Origin: Thioploca sp.
Lineage (GTDB): Bacteria; Pseudomonadota; Gammaproteobacteria; Beggiatoales; Beggiatoaceae
Length of the DNA: 18,983 bases
NCBI GenBank assembly: GCA_011371325.1
Contig: DRQV01000043.1
Span: 1 to 18,983, forward strand
Direction of reading: 5' to 3'
Shown here: positions 1 to 8,056 of the stretch, in pieces
Layout of the letters: every line of letters starts with the position of its first letter
Position numbering within the stretch: the first letter of the stretch is position 1
Made by a program: the position numbers and the translations under genes
The notes under the pieces: model-generated
What the model was told of the DNA's origin: nothing
The model's database searches: none
The model's input: the letters and a program-made list of their open reading frames with translations, nothing else

Positions 1-395
1 CGGAAAGTATCAATGATAATTTTTGAAAAACTGGTTGCTAATAAATGCTCAAGCTGCGAATAAGGACTATTTGGTACTTTTTCTACTAGAGATTCTAGCA
101 TTCGGCTGTAAGTATGATATAAAACCGAATCGATATTATTGGGTTGGCGAATGAATAGCAAACGATTACTAGTTAATCGTTCCGTTGCCAATCGCATCAT
201 CATATGGGTTTTACCAATACCTGGCTCACCAGTTACCACTGCACCCTTAGTCTGATGATTTTCTGTGTCTGATTTAATATCATCTATAATGGAATTTAAC
301 CTAACAAATTCAGTTTGATAAATTTCTTTTAAATCTATATGGTGCTGAAAAGGCGTATCAACTCTACTATTACTGAAAGGATTAACTTGTTTCAT
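1..395 (-). CDS. P-loop ATPase, N-terminal part (runs off the left edge)
   Basis: The reading frame opens with ATG at 395-393 and stays open for 131 codons to the window edge, so the C-terminus is missing. The protein begins MKQVNPFSNSRVDTPFQHH. At about residues 49-56 it has a clean Walker A motif, GEPGIGKT, preceded by hydrophobic AVVT and followed by a helix (HMMMRLATERL). This is the start of an AAA+/STAND-type nucleotide-binding domain. The Walker B, sensor and effector parts lie outside the window, so the role cannot be fixed: it could be a helper or regulatory ATPase, a transposition-type ATPase or a signalling NTPase. There is no signal peptide, so it should be cytoplasmic. The P-loop is certain from the sequence; the family beyond that is open. 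Confidence 0.75.
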   Translation of the reverse strand, partial: MKQVNPFSNSRVDTPFQHHIDLKEIYQTEFVRLNSIIDDIKSDTENHQTKGAVVTGEPGIGKTHMMMRLATERLTSNRLLFIRQPNNIDSVLYHTYSRMLESLVEKVPNSPYSQLEHLLATSFSKIIIDTF

Positions 396-473
396 GCTTA
401 AAATAATTAAATTGGTATTTAGATAGAATTTAGAGTAATTAAAATATTAGTGAGTAATGAATGTGTTTATAAC

Positions 474-494
474 GGCAATTCACTTAATATTGCC
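474..494 (-). terminator. Possible hairpin terminator after the NUDIX gene
   Basis: A perfect 6-bp inverted repeat, GGCAAT (474-479) and ATTGCC (489-494), encloses a 9-nt loop. It lies 35-56 nt past the NUDIX stop codon. Read on the minus strand, the stem is followed by GTTATAAAC, which is not a good U-tract, so termination is only possible. Confidence 0.3.
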
Positions 495-529
495 CATTTA
501 ATTTAAAAATTAAAGTTGTATAACTTAAA

Positions 530-1081
530 CTAGGAATTAATTTGTCGGTTTTTATTAATCACTCCTAAATGGACTGGAAAGTTACTATCTATTCGGTCTT
601 GAAAATAGTGTGTTAAAGTACGATGAATAGTCGTAAATGCTAGATTTTTCCAAGGAATTTCATCTTGAGTGAACAACTTAACTTCTAAACTTTCTATCCC
701 TGGTGCAAATGTTAAATCGCATAATTTAGCTCTAAACATCATATATACTTGGTTAATATGCGGTAGACTAATAATTGTATATAATTCAAGTTGTTCAATC
801 TTTGCTTCAGATTCTTCCCAAGTTTCCCGAGCCGCAGCTTGTTCCACCGTCTCATTATTTTCCATGAAACCGGCTGGCAAAGTCCAAAACCCATGACGAG
901 GTTGAATTGCTCGTTTACATAACAATACTTTGTCTTCCCAAACTGGCAAACAACCAGCAACTATTTTAGGATTTTGATAGTGAATAGTGTGACAATCTTC
1001 GCATACAATACGAAGCATATGGTCACCTTCTGGTATTTTGGATATAAGTTGGGCGGAACCGCAATTACTACAATAATTCAT
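530..1081 (-). CDS. NUDIX hydrolase with N-terminal zinc ribbon
   Basis: This 183-residue protein starts with a zinc ribbon (C4-x2-C7 and C27-x2-C30). A NUDIX domain follows, with its box at residues 71-93: G71, E77, R85-E86 and E89-E90 match G-x5-E-x7-RE-x2-EE. The end of the box departs from consensus (Thr at the first hydrophobic position, and SEA where x-G-hydrophobic is expected). E86, E89 and E90 would bind the divalent metal. NUDIX enzymes cleave nucleoside diphosphates linked to another group, such as ADP-ribose or NADH. The zinc-ribbon arrangement resembles NudC-like and ADP-ribose pyrophosphatase-like members, but NudC itself is longer, so the substrate is not assigned. It is cytoplasmic. 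The ATG at 1081 has no clear Shine-Dalgarno. The relic tRNA-like element lies 31 nt upstream. Confidence 0.9.
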   Translation of the reverse strand: MNYCSNCGSAQLISKIPEGDHMLRIVCEDCHTIHYQNPKIVAGCLPVWEDKVLLCKRAIQPRHGFWTLPAGFMENNETVEQAAARETWEESEAKIEQLELYTIISLPHINQVYMMFRAKLCDLTFAPGIESLEVKLFTQDEIPWKNLAFTTIHRTLTHYFQDRIDSNFPVHLGVINKNRQINS

Positions 1082-1112
1082 AGTTGGAAGGATTATTTAG
1101 ATTGGCTGATAT

Positions 1113-1185
1113 ACTCTAATAGGGGATTCAAACCCACGTTTTCGCTTTGAGAGGGTAATGTCTTAGGCGACTAGATGAATGGAAC
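1113..1185 (-). pseudogene. Degenerate tRNA-Glu(CUC)-like element
   Basis: Read on the minus strand, these 73 nt align without gaps to bacterial tRNA-Glu lacking CCA. The 5' end GTTCCATTCATCTAG corresponds to GTCCCCTTCGTCTAG. The D-arm end is CCTAAGAC, the anticodon loop is CTCTCAA (anticodon CUC), and the T-arm is GTGGGTTTGAATCCCCT. The T-loop and the inner T-stem (three G-C pairs) are kept. The acceptor stem pairs poorly (GTTCCAT against ATTAGAG, about 4 of 7 including a wobble). The anticodon stem has two mismatches, one G of the D-loop GG pair is lost, and there is no encoded CCA. I read it as a decayed tRNA gene, probably non-functional. The alignment to tRNA-Glu is from memory. Confidence 0.6.
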
Positions 1186-1213
1186 ATTATCATTTTATTA
1201 TATATCTATGGAT

Positions 1214-1242
1214 TTGTAAAGAGTTCATTATGCTATTATAAT
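1214..1242 (+). promoter_or_regulatory. Putative sigma-70 promoter for the GH57 gene
   Basis: TTGTAA (1214-1219) and a perfect TATAAT (1237-1242) are separated by 17 bp. This would give a leader of about 75 nt before the ATG at 1325. A second candidate is TTAAAA (1274-1279), 17 bp, TATAAA (1297-1302). The region is AT-rich, so chance matches are likely. The first candidate scores better. Confidence 0.4.
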
Positions 1243-1324
1243 AATCTAAGTTATAGCAATTCTTAATTAAATATTAAAATGCTATATACAAGTCGGTATA
1301 AACTTTAAATTACGTGAGAAAATC

Positions 1325-3415
1325 ATGATATTCACTAGCATAAAAACAATAGAATTACCGGAAAAAATAGAGGTTGGACAAGGTTTTACTATAATTGTTG
1401 AAGCTGATGGTGAAATGCCTTTTACTCAAATTATCATTCGTCATTCAGATGGTTGGGAATGGATTGTAAAAGAACAGTTGGTTAAATATAAAGGTAATTA
1501 CTGTTACGAATTTCAAGTTCCAGCAATTGCCTATCATACTGGTATGGCTAATTTACAAATTGAAGGTTGTAAAGTTGCTAATCTATCTAATGCTGGTGAA
1601 ACTGACTGGATTACTATATTTCGAGATATCCAAATTATAGATTCTAAAGTGGTAAAAAAACCAATAGCACCGAATATAACTTTAGGCGAAAATAGGCAAC
1701 CAGTGATCTATTTTGGGATTCATAAACATATGCACCAACCATATTATAATGCTACTGATACCGATTATTGGGATGGGGAAAAAGATGATATTTTTGGCCA
1801 ACGAAGTGGCCCTTACACAGATTTTATTCCAATAGCAGTTCAACAATATATTGATGGTGGTCTTAACCATGCTGGATTATCAACTAGTTGGTCTGGATCA
1901 TTAATTGAACAATTAAACCGTTGTGCAGAAACTGGTCGGAGTAACGGTGCTTTTAGCAATTGGAATCAAAGGTTACGAGATTTAGCTCAAACTAAAACTG
2001 CTTTTGGTAATCCCCGTATAGATTTTTCAGCTTTTGGATTTTTTCATCCATTAATGCCATTAATTCCTAATCGAGATATTATTGGTCAAGTAAAATTACA
2101 TCGTCAAATAATTAAAGAAGTTTTTGCTACTGAAGCTAGTGACGTAATGTTTCCACCTGAAACAGCTTTTCAGCCACATATGATTCCAGCTTTAAAGCAA
2201 GTGGGAGTTAATGCGATTATATACGATTCTATTCATCATTTTCGGGCTTGTAAAGATTATCCTTATGCTGGTAGTTCTGAAGGCATGTTGCCTCCTAATC
2301 AAGCAGATCAAGAAAATACTGCGGTCAATGACTGGTTAACTTTAAATAATATTTGGGCTCCGAGTAAGATTTCTCCACAATTATTGAAACCTTGTATGTT
2401 ACGTTATACAGATCATATTGGTCATAGTTCCGAAATAATTGGTGTGCCAGCAGAACGTTATTTAGGTAATGAAGATGCTCGTGGTGGCTATGGTGCTTTG
2501 CAATATGAATCTGTGATGGGACAAATTTATAATAAAATTCAGTCAACTTTTGATCCTAAACATCCACCTTTTTTTGTGCTTCATTCTGATGGAGACAATT
2601 ATGGTGGTGGAGCTGATAGTTATTACACTTGTAATACTGGCGGTTTGGTCAATATGTGTCAAACTGACGCTCGTTTCCAGCTAATTACTATTAAAGATTA
2701 CTTACATAAATTCCCAGTTGATCCTAACAATATCGTTCATGTAGAGGCTGGTTCTTGGGCTGGAGCGGATAATGGCGATCCACAATTTACCAAATGGTTT
2801 TCATGGGCAGAAAAAGATTATTCTCCAGATTTAAATAGTTGGGCAGTATTAACCGCTTTCCAAAATATTATCCATTCTTTTGAGGATAGTAAACTAGAAC
2901 ATTATTTATTAGAAGCTCTACAACGCTTGCTTTACACTGCTGAAACTAGTTGTTATTGGTATTGGACTGGACAGGATATTTGGGATGCTCAAGTAACAAA
3001 TGCTGCTAATAAAGCAATTACAATGATAGGAGGTAATATTGATAAACTAGTTAAACAAGATAAAACTGGTCCAACTATATTTATGCCTTGGGTAAGACCT
3101 GCAAACCCTGGTGGGAAAGATTGGGGACAAAATGGGTTAACTGAGGCGGTTAAAGAAGCCACTTTTCGTACTTTCATATATGATATAACTGGGGTAAAAC
3201 AAGTTTTATTACATTATTATTCTGATCTACAAAATAAACTAACTATTAATATGAAAGATTGTGGTGCTTATCCATCCAAAACTAACCCAATTGCAATAGC
3301 CACTCAATATCAAGCTGTTCTACCTGCTAACACTGGTAATATTAAGTATTATGTTGAAGCCATTGATAATAAAGGTAATATATCTTATAGTCCAGTTGGC
3401 AGGATTTATATTTAA
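1325..3415 (+). CDS. Glycoside hydrolase family 57 (alpha-glucan-active)
   Basis: This is a 696-residue cytoplasmic protein with no signal peptide. Residues 1-115 are beta-rich and look like an Ig-like or carbohydrate-binding domain. The GH57 core follows, with the family's spaced motifs: HQP at 137-139, a GFFHP motif ending at 242, FPPE with the likely nucleophile E279, and HSDGDNYGGG at 420-429 carrying the candidate acid/base aspartate. The last 70 residues or so look like another beta domain. GH57 enzymes include alpha-amylases, amylopullulanases, 4-alpha-glucanotransferases and branching enzymes. The sequence alone does not separate these activities. Glycogen phosphorylase and glycogen synthase in the same window support a role in glycogen or maltodextrin turnover. 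The ATG at 1325 has only a weak upstream GTGAG. The gene is convergent with the methyltransferase, with a gap of about 37 bp. Confidence 0.88.
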   Translation: MIFTSIKTIELPEKIEVGQGFTIIVEADGEMPFTQIIIRHSDGWEWIVKEQLVKYKGNYCYEFQVPAIAYHTGMANLQIEGCKVANLSNAGETDWITIFRDIQIIDSKVVKKPIAPNITLGENRQPVIYFGIHKHMHQPYYNATDTDYWDGEKDDIFGQRSGPYTDFIPIAVQQYIDGGLNHAGLSTSWSGSLIEQLNRCAETGRSNGAFSNWNQRLRDLAQTKTAFGNPRIDFSAFGFFHPLMPLIPNRDIIGQVKLHRQIIKEVFATEASDVMFPPETAFQPHMIPALKQVGVNAIIYDSIHHFRACKDYPYAGSSEGMLPPNQADQENTAVNDWLTLNNIWAPSKISPQLLKPCMLRYTDHIGHSSEIIGVPAERYLGNEDARGGYGALQYESVMGQIYNKIQSTFDPKHPPFFVLHSDGDNYGGGADSYYTCNTGGLVNMCQTDARFQLITIKDYLHKFPVDPNNIVHVEAGSWAGADNGDPQFTKWFSWAEKDYSPDLNSWAVLTAFQNIIHSFEDSKLEHYLLEALQRLLYTAETSCYWYWTGQDIWDAQVTNAANKAITMIGGNIDKLVKQDKTGPTIFMPWVRPANPGGKDWGQNGLTEAVKEATFRTFIYDITGVKQVLLHYYSDLQNKLTINMKDCGAYPSKTNPIAIATQYQAVLPANTGNIKYYVEAIDNKGNISYSPVGRIYI

Positions 3416-3452
3416 AGATTAACTAGTTAGGAATTTATAGTTATATCTCCAA

Positions 3453-4064
3453 TTACTCTTCTCTTTTGAATAAAACATAAATATATGGCCTTGGATCACC
3501 ATTTGGATTGATATATACATGCTCAAAGCTTGAAATTAAGCTAAATGATGTTCCCAATTTTTTTGATAATTCTTCAGTAGAGTATTGATGAATAGTTAAA
3601 CCTGCGCATTTAGTTGCACCTTTTTTAGAAAACTCAGCAAAAATGGCATAACCACCAATTCTTAAATGGGATTTTAAATTGTCAAAATAACCATTTATAT
3701 TTTCTTCTTCTATCAAAAAATGTAAAACAGCTCTGTCTATCCAAATATCAATAATCGGTATTTCTTTTTGGATAGGTTGTGCAATATTTTGACAAAGCCA
3801 GTCAATATTTTGTTTCCCCAATCGCTCTTTGAGATTATTTAGAGCTATAATACTTATGTCGTTAAGAACTAATTTTGTATTCTCAAGTAATAATGTATCA
3901 ACTAAAGTAGAGGTTCCTGCACCAGGTATAAATATTGTGGAAGATTTCCATGTTTCGATCTGATTTAATAAAGTAAATGTTGGAGTTAAGTCTTTTTCAT
4001 ACCATCCTAAGGTTGAGTGTTCCTGTGAGAATATTGAATTCCAATGTTCACTATTTGATTTCAT
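3453..4064 (-). CDS. Class I SAM-dependent methyltransferase
   Basis: This 203-residue protein has a Rossmann-type SAM fold. Motif I is IFIPGAGTST (44-53), the acidic end of strand 2 is LND (D69), motif IV is IDRAVLHFL (109-117), and a late strand reads LRIGGYAIFAEFS. The N-terminal HW-x-IF...LGWYE and the WIDRAVLHF motif resemble small bacterial methyltransferases often annotated as tellurite/thiopurine-type or simply class I. The methyl acceptor is unknown. The C-terminal NPNGDPRPYIYVLFKR is probably the last strand pair. It is cytoplasmic. It lies downstream of the glucan phosphorylase on the same strand, but a likely terminator and a transposase relic separate them, so it is probably transcribed on its own. 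The start codon ATG at 4064 is preceded by a weak AAAGAAAT. Confidence 0.85.
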   Translation of the reverse strand: MKSNSEHWNSIFSQEHSTLGWYEKDLTPTFTLLNQIETWKSSTIFIPGAGTSTLVDTLLLENTKLVLNDISIIALNNLKERLGKQNIDWLCQNIAQPIQKEIPIIDIWIDRAVLHFLIEEENINGYFDNLKSHLRIGGYAIFAEFSKKGATKCAGLTIHQYSTEELSKKLGTSFSLISSFEHVYINPNGDPRPYIYVLFKREE

Positions 4065-4089
4065 ATTTCTTTATACCGTTATTTTAACT

Positions 4090-4245
4090 TTACATCAAAT
4101 TGATTGATAGCTTTTTCAAGTTAATGGCAACCTCGATCTAGTCCCACAAGCTTCACATTGGTAAATTGGATAACTTGAGTTCGTTCTTCTTTTGACCACA
4201 GTTTGAACAAGTTTTAAAAGAAGGAAACCCCTTGCCAAATTACAG
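4090..4245 (-). pseudogene. Relic of TnpB (IS200/IS605 OrfB) C-terminal zinc ribbon
   Basis: On the minus strand one frame reads GKGFPSFKTCSNCGQKKNEL and then KLSNLP before a stop. A second frame continues YQCEACGT (TAC codon at 4163). A third gives AINLKKLSINLM and a stop at 4092-4090. Joined in order, these match the end of TnpB/OrfB: FPSSKTCSNCG-like, then YxCxxCG, then DRD-like (GATCGAG is present), then AINL. The frame changes and shortened spacing show small indels. Only the last 50 residues or so of the gene remain. The N-terminal RuvC-like part would lie beyond 4245, where the phosphorylase gene now ends, so it is gone. No TnpA gene or complete IS end is visible. The family call is by recognition of the motif. 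Confidence 0.75.
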
Positions 4246-4258
4246 GTATTTGACAAGG
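4230..4258 (-). terminator. Hairpin terminator of the glucan phosphorylase gene
   Basis: An 11-bp inverted repeat (4230-4240 and 4248-4258) encloses a 7-nt loop. Its single imperfect pair is C-A on the plus strand but a G-U wobble in minus-strand RNA, which favours use by the minus-strand gene. It begins 17 nt past the phosphorylase stop. The following minus-strand sequence GGTTTCCTTCTTTT is pyrimidine-rich rather than a clean U-tract. Part of the stem overlaps the TnpB relic. Confidence 0.5.
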
Positions 4259-4274
4259 AACTATTTTTAAAGCA

Positions 4275-6884
4275 TTAAATCCAACGCATCATACCCATTT
4301 CATGCTTATTGGCAAGCAATTTATGATAAGGTAAAACTCTAATTCGATAACTCAATCCACCACATAAATCTGGTTGGAAAGTTAAACTATAAAGATGTTC
4401 ACCGTTATCAAGCTGATGTTCAGATTTAAATTTATAAGAAGCAGTTCGATCCTGATTATCGCCCCAAATACTCTGTAAATCGTGCTGAGTTGGTAATAAA
4501 ATTTCTGGATGATACACTTGGCGAGATAACAGTAATTCAACCGTTAAATCTTCTGGCCGTAAATTATTTAAGTTTACTGCAACTTGAATCGTGATAGATT
4601 CACCATAAGTAAACTGTTTAGTTTGTGGTTCAGTAACTTGCCGAATATGCACTCCATTCCAATGATTTCTAACAGAGGCCTTCCATTCAGCTAATTCGCG
4701 AGCCTTATTATAATTATCTTCTCTTAAACGTTGACCTTGCTTTTTAGCTGGTAGATAGGAATTATCCAGATAATCATTCAGCATTCTAATAGTATTAAAC
4801 TGTGGTAAAACTGTAGTCATAGACCGTTTGGATTTTTTAACCCAACCTGGTGAATAGCCACCTTCACCTCGATTATAATATAAAGGAATTATCTCATCTT
4901 GCAATAATTCATACAAAGTACGAGCATCATCGTGATCCCGCAATTCTGTATTATCATTATGTGGGGAAGGTTTGATTGCCCAACCATTTTCTCCATCATA
5001 GCTTTCTGGCCACCAACCATCTAATACGCTTAAATTAATTCCTCCATTAAGAGCCACTTTCATACCAGAAGTACCACTGGCTTCTTGTGGGTAAACTGGA
5101 TTATTTAACCATACGTCAACTCCAGAAACTAAGCGACGTGATAATGCTAAATCATAACCTTGTACTACAATAATTTTTCCAATAAAATCAGGCTCTTCAC
5201 TTATTTGATAAATATCTTTCAGTAAACTCTGCCCAGGTATATCGGCTGGATGAGCTTTTCCGGCAAAGATAAACACTATTGGACGATTTACATCTTGTAA
5301 AATATCACGTAATCTATCTATATCATTGAATAGTAAAGTACCACGTTTGTAAGTTGCAAAACGACGAGCAAAACCAATAGTAAGAATATTAGGATTATTT
5401 GGGTCAATATATTTAAGCAAATGTTCCAAATGGGTTTCTGAAATTTGATGGGGTAAATGTTGAGCAATCACTATGTTGCGTATTACTTCTAACATCCGTG
5501 ATTTAGCTTTCTGTTTAATATTCCAAAACTGTTGGTCCGGGATATTAGCAATTCGTTGCCAAAAATCTCGATCGCATAAATGATCTTGCCATTGAAATTC
5601 CAACACATCATCAAATAATTCAGTCCATTCCCTAGCTAACATTGACGATACGTGAACTCCATTTGTCACATAACCCATAGGATTTTCATTTGGATTTATT
5701 TCTGGCCAAAACTTAGCACAAATCTCAGCAGAAATTTTACCATGAATCTTACTAACCCCATTCCTATGCCTTGAACCTTTAATAGCTAAAGTAGTCATAT
5801 TGAAGTCTGGATTGTCATTTTCTAAACAACCTAAAGCTAGAAATTCTTCTTGTGATATTCTCAAATCGTCATTACAGAAAGAGCCCAAATAATTCATTAT
5901 CAAATCTTGTGGGAAGTGATCATGCCCGGCTGGAACTGGAGTATGAGTGGTAAAAACTACATCGGATGCCACAATTTCTAATGCGGTTGTATGATTTTGA
6001 CCAGATGCTATCAGTTCACGCAGTCTTTCTAAAATTAAAAATGCAGCATGTCCTTCATTTATATGCCAAATATTCGGTTGTAAACCAAGTTTTCTTAACA
6101 AACGAGTACCACCAATACCCAATACAATTTCTTGTTTAATTCGAGTATGCTCATCACCACCATAAAGCTGACGAGTGATATTACGGTCATCCTCATTGTT
6201 TTGTGATACGTTGGTATCCAATAAATATAGACTAATATGGCCAATTTTAGCCAACCAAGTTCTGGCCACTACGTTAGTAGTACCAATTTTAACTTCTATC
6301 AGTATTTCATTACCAAATTCATCTAATACTGCTGTTACTGGTAGATGTTTAGGATCATTATCACTAAGACTAGCAATTTGATTACCTTCAGCATCTATAC
6401 GTTGAGTAAAGTAACCTTGGTGATAAAATAAACCTACTGCAACAAAAGGTAAACATATATCACTAGCTGTTTTACAATGATCTCCGGCTAAAATACCTAA
6501 ACCACCAGAATAGACTGGTAAGCTCTCATGGAATCCGTATTCAGCACAGAAGTAAGCAACTAAATCATCATTTTCTAATCGAATTCCACCATCTTGTCGA
6601 CATTTATTGTTAAGATAGTCACTATAACTAGCCAAAACTTGTCTATATGTTTTAAGATATGATAAATCTTTCGCTGCTTTATGTAGGCTTCTTTGATCAA
6701 CATTACGCAGAAACAACTTTGGATTATGTTTTACTCGAGTCCATAATTCTCGATCAAGACGTTCAAATAGTTGTCGAGCTGGAGTATTCCAACTGTACCA
6801 TAAATTATTTGCTAGTTCTTCCAATTGTTTCAGAGATTCTGGTAAGATTGGTGTTACTTCTAAATTAAATTCTTGTGCTGACAT
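4275..6884 (-). CDS. glgP: Alpha-glucan (glycogen/maltodextrin) phosphorylase, GT35
   Basis: This enzyme phosphorolyses alpha-1,4-glucan to glucose-1-phosphate using pyridoxal phosphate. From the preferred start it has 869 residues. The first 100 or so resemble the DUF3417-type N-terminal region of the compact bacterial/archaeal phosphorylase branch (LANNLWYSWN...). Conserved blocks follow: SGGLGILAGDHCKTASD, FTTHTPVPAGHD, FARRFATYKR, and the PLP site EASGTSGMK with K609. The frame can be extended to a TTG at 6929. The ATG at 6884 is better because it has GGAAGAG just upstream and the family's usual N-terminus follows at once. It is cytoplasmic. It is far from glgA here and has its own candidate promoter and terminator. 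The family is certain; the natural chain length of its substrate is not. Confidence 0.95.
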   Translation of the reverse strand: MSAQEFNLEVTPILPESLKQLEELANNLWYSWNTPARQLFERLDRELWTRVKHNPKLFLRNVDQRSLHKAAKDLSYLKTYRQVLASYSDYLNNKCRQDGGIRLENDDLVAYFCAEYGFHESLPVYSGGLGILAGDHCKTASDICLPFVAVGLFYHQGYFTQRIDAEGNQIASLSDNDPKHLPVTAVLDEFGNEILIEVKIGTTNVVARTWLAKIGHISLYLLDTNVSQNNEDDRNITRQLYGGDEHTRIKQEIVLGIGGTRLLRKLGLQPNIWHINEGHAAFLILERLRELIASGQNHTTALEIVASDVVFTTHTPVPAGHDHFPQDLIMNYLGSFCNDDLRISQEEFLALGCLENDNPDFNMTTLAIKGSRHRNGVSKIHGKISAEICAKFWPEINPNENPMGYVTNGVHVSSMLAREWTELFDDVLEFQWQDHLCDRDFWQRIANIPDQQFWNIKQKAKSRMLEVIRNIVIAQHLPHQISETHLEHLLKYIDPNNPNILTIGFARRFATYKRGTLLFNDIDRLRDILQDVNRPIVFIFAGKAHPADIPGQSLLKDIYQISEEPDFIGKIIVVQGYDLALSRRLVSGVDVWLNNPVYPQEASGTSGMKVALNGGINLSVLDGWWPESYDGENGWAIKPSPHNDNTELRDHDDARTLYELLQDEIIPLYYNRGEGGYSPGWVKKSKRSMTTVLPQFNTIRMLNDYLDNSYLPAKKQGQRLREDNYNKARELAEWKASVRNHWNGVHIRQVTEPQTKQFTYGESITIQVAVNLNNLRPEDLTVELLLSRQVYHPEILLPTQHDLQSIWGDNQDRTASYKFKSEHQLDNGEHLYSLTFQPDLCGGLSYRIRVLPYHKLLANKHEMGMMRWI

Positions 6885-7238
6885 TTCTCTTCCAAGTTTA
6901 ATGAAAAGTGAATAACACTTAGGAGTCAATAGTATACAAGAAAACTGGATTTATGTACAGAACATTTACCAGTATCACTATCCTGCATTAATTTAGAATA
7001 TAAATTGTTTGGGATTATTAATAGATTCTTCGATCAAAAGTTGTTGAACATAACGATTAATGCGTTTTGGATATTAATGTGCGAAGCTTTGCGTTTTTCA
7101 GGAAAGATGATAAGTGGTACAGTTTCCCCGTGTAGCAAATAAATAGTTTGTCAGTCTGAACATTGGATCAAACAGTCATGTGAGAGGAGTTGATCTTGGT
7201 GTGAAGATAGTTTTCTAACTTTAATTTACCGATTTAAG
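6885..7238. other. 354-bp gap between hisF and glgP
   Basis: The part nearest glgP holds its promoter and ribosome-binding site. The rest contains no complete gene. On the minus strand, 7150-7034 is an open stretch of 38 codons after a stop with no start codon at its beginning. It reads QTIYLLHGETVPLIIFPEKR and onward, and has the feel of a truncated coding remnant, vaguely like the last strands of a RelE/HigB-type toxin. A second frame reads RINRYVQQLLIEES nearby. I cannot assign either. Confidence 0.4.
6931..6959 (-). promoter_or_regulatory. Putative glgP promoter
   Basis: On the minus strand, TGTACA (6959-6954), 17 bp and TATACT (6936-6931) fit a sigma-70 promoter (4/6 and 5/6 matches). 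It would start transcription about 40 nt before the ATG at 6884. The TTG start at 6929 would then lie at or upstream of the +1, which further favours 6884. Confidence 0.45.
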
Positions 7239-8000
7239 TTATAAGCGAACTTCAATACCTTTAGCCGCCATAACTTGTTTAGCTTCGGCGATAGTATGCT
7301 CTCCAAAATGAAAAATGCTAGCCGCTAATACTGCATCTGCCTTACCTTTAATAATTCCTTCTGCTAAATGTTCTAACGTTCCTACTCCGCCAGATGCAAT
7401 CACTGGAACTCGAACTGATTCACTAATAGCGCGAGTTAATTCTAAATTAAAACCATTCCGAGTACCATCACGATCCATACTAGTAAGTAATATTTCTCCA
7501 GCTCCAAACTCGGTCATTTTTTTAGCCCATTCCACAGCATCAATTCCAGTTGCTTTACGCCCTCCATGAGTAAAAATTTCCCAACGTGGAGTATCATCAA
7601 CCTGTTTAGCATCAATTGCCACTACAATACATTGCGAACCAAAATGAGTTGTAGCCTCTTTAACAAATTGAGGATTAAAAATAGCAGCTGTATTAATAGC
7701 AATTTTATCAGCTCCAGCGCTAAGCATTCGTCTAATATCTGCTAATTCACGAATTCCACCACCAACTGTTAATGGGATAAATACTTGACTAGCAACTTCT
7801 TCTACAACATGTATCATTGTATCCCGATTATCAGAACTAGCTGTAATGTCTAAAAAAGTTACTTCATCTGCACCTTGCTCATCATAACGTTTAGCAACCT
7901 CAACTGGATCACCAGCATCTCGGATATTTACAAATTTAATTCCTTTAACAACTCGGCCGGCATCAACATCAAGACATGGAATAATTCTTTTGGCTAACAT
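7239..8000 (-). CDS. hisF: Imidazole glycerol phosphate synthase cyclase subunit HisF
   Basis: HisF uses ammonia from HisH to convert PRFAR into imidazole glycerol phosphate and AICAR in histidine synthesis. The sequence has the family N-terminus MLAKRIIPCLDV, with the first catalytic aspartate in CLDVD and the second in VVAIDAK. The phosphate-binding loops TVGGGIR and VIASGGVG of the (beta/alpha)8 barrel are also present. The frame reaches a TTG at 8012, but the ATG at 8000 gives the standard N-terminus and a 253-residue protein of usual size. It lies 56 bp downstream of accA on the same strand and may be co-transcribed with it. No other his gene, in particular its partner hisH, is in the window, so the histidine genes are at least partly dispersed. 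Confidence 0.96.
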   Translation of the reverse strand: MLAKRIIPCLDVDAGRVVKGIKFVNIRDAGDPVEVAKRYDEQGADEVTFLDITASSDNRDTMIHVVEEVASQVFIPLTVGGGIRELADIRRMLSAGADKIAINTAAIFNPQFVKEATTHFGSQCIVVAIDAKQVDDTPRWEIFTHGGRKATGIDAVEWAKKMTEFGAGEILLTSMDRDGTRNGFNLELTRAISESVRVPVIASGGVGTLEHLAEGIIKGKADAVLAASIFHFGEHTIAEAKQVMAAKGIEVRL

Positions 8001-8056
8001 AATTAAATTCAACCGTATAAAATTTTAGGTAATTTTTATTCCCACATGGGAAATTA

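Noticed and set aside
1113..1185. Functional tRNA-Glu
   Set aside because: Several mismatches in the acceptor and anticodon stems, a damaged D-loop GG pair and no encoded CCA make a working tRNA unlikely.
6885..6929. TTG start at 6929 for the glucan phosphorylase, giving 884 residues
   Set aside because: The extra 15 residues do not fit the family N-terminus, the ATG at 6884 has a good Shine-Dalgarno, and the best promoter would place the TTG at or before the transcription start.
8001..8012. TTG start at 8012 for hisF
   Set aside because: HisF proteins start MLAKRIIPCLDV, which begins at the ATG at 8000.
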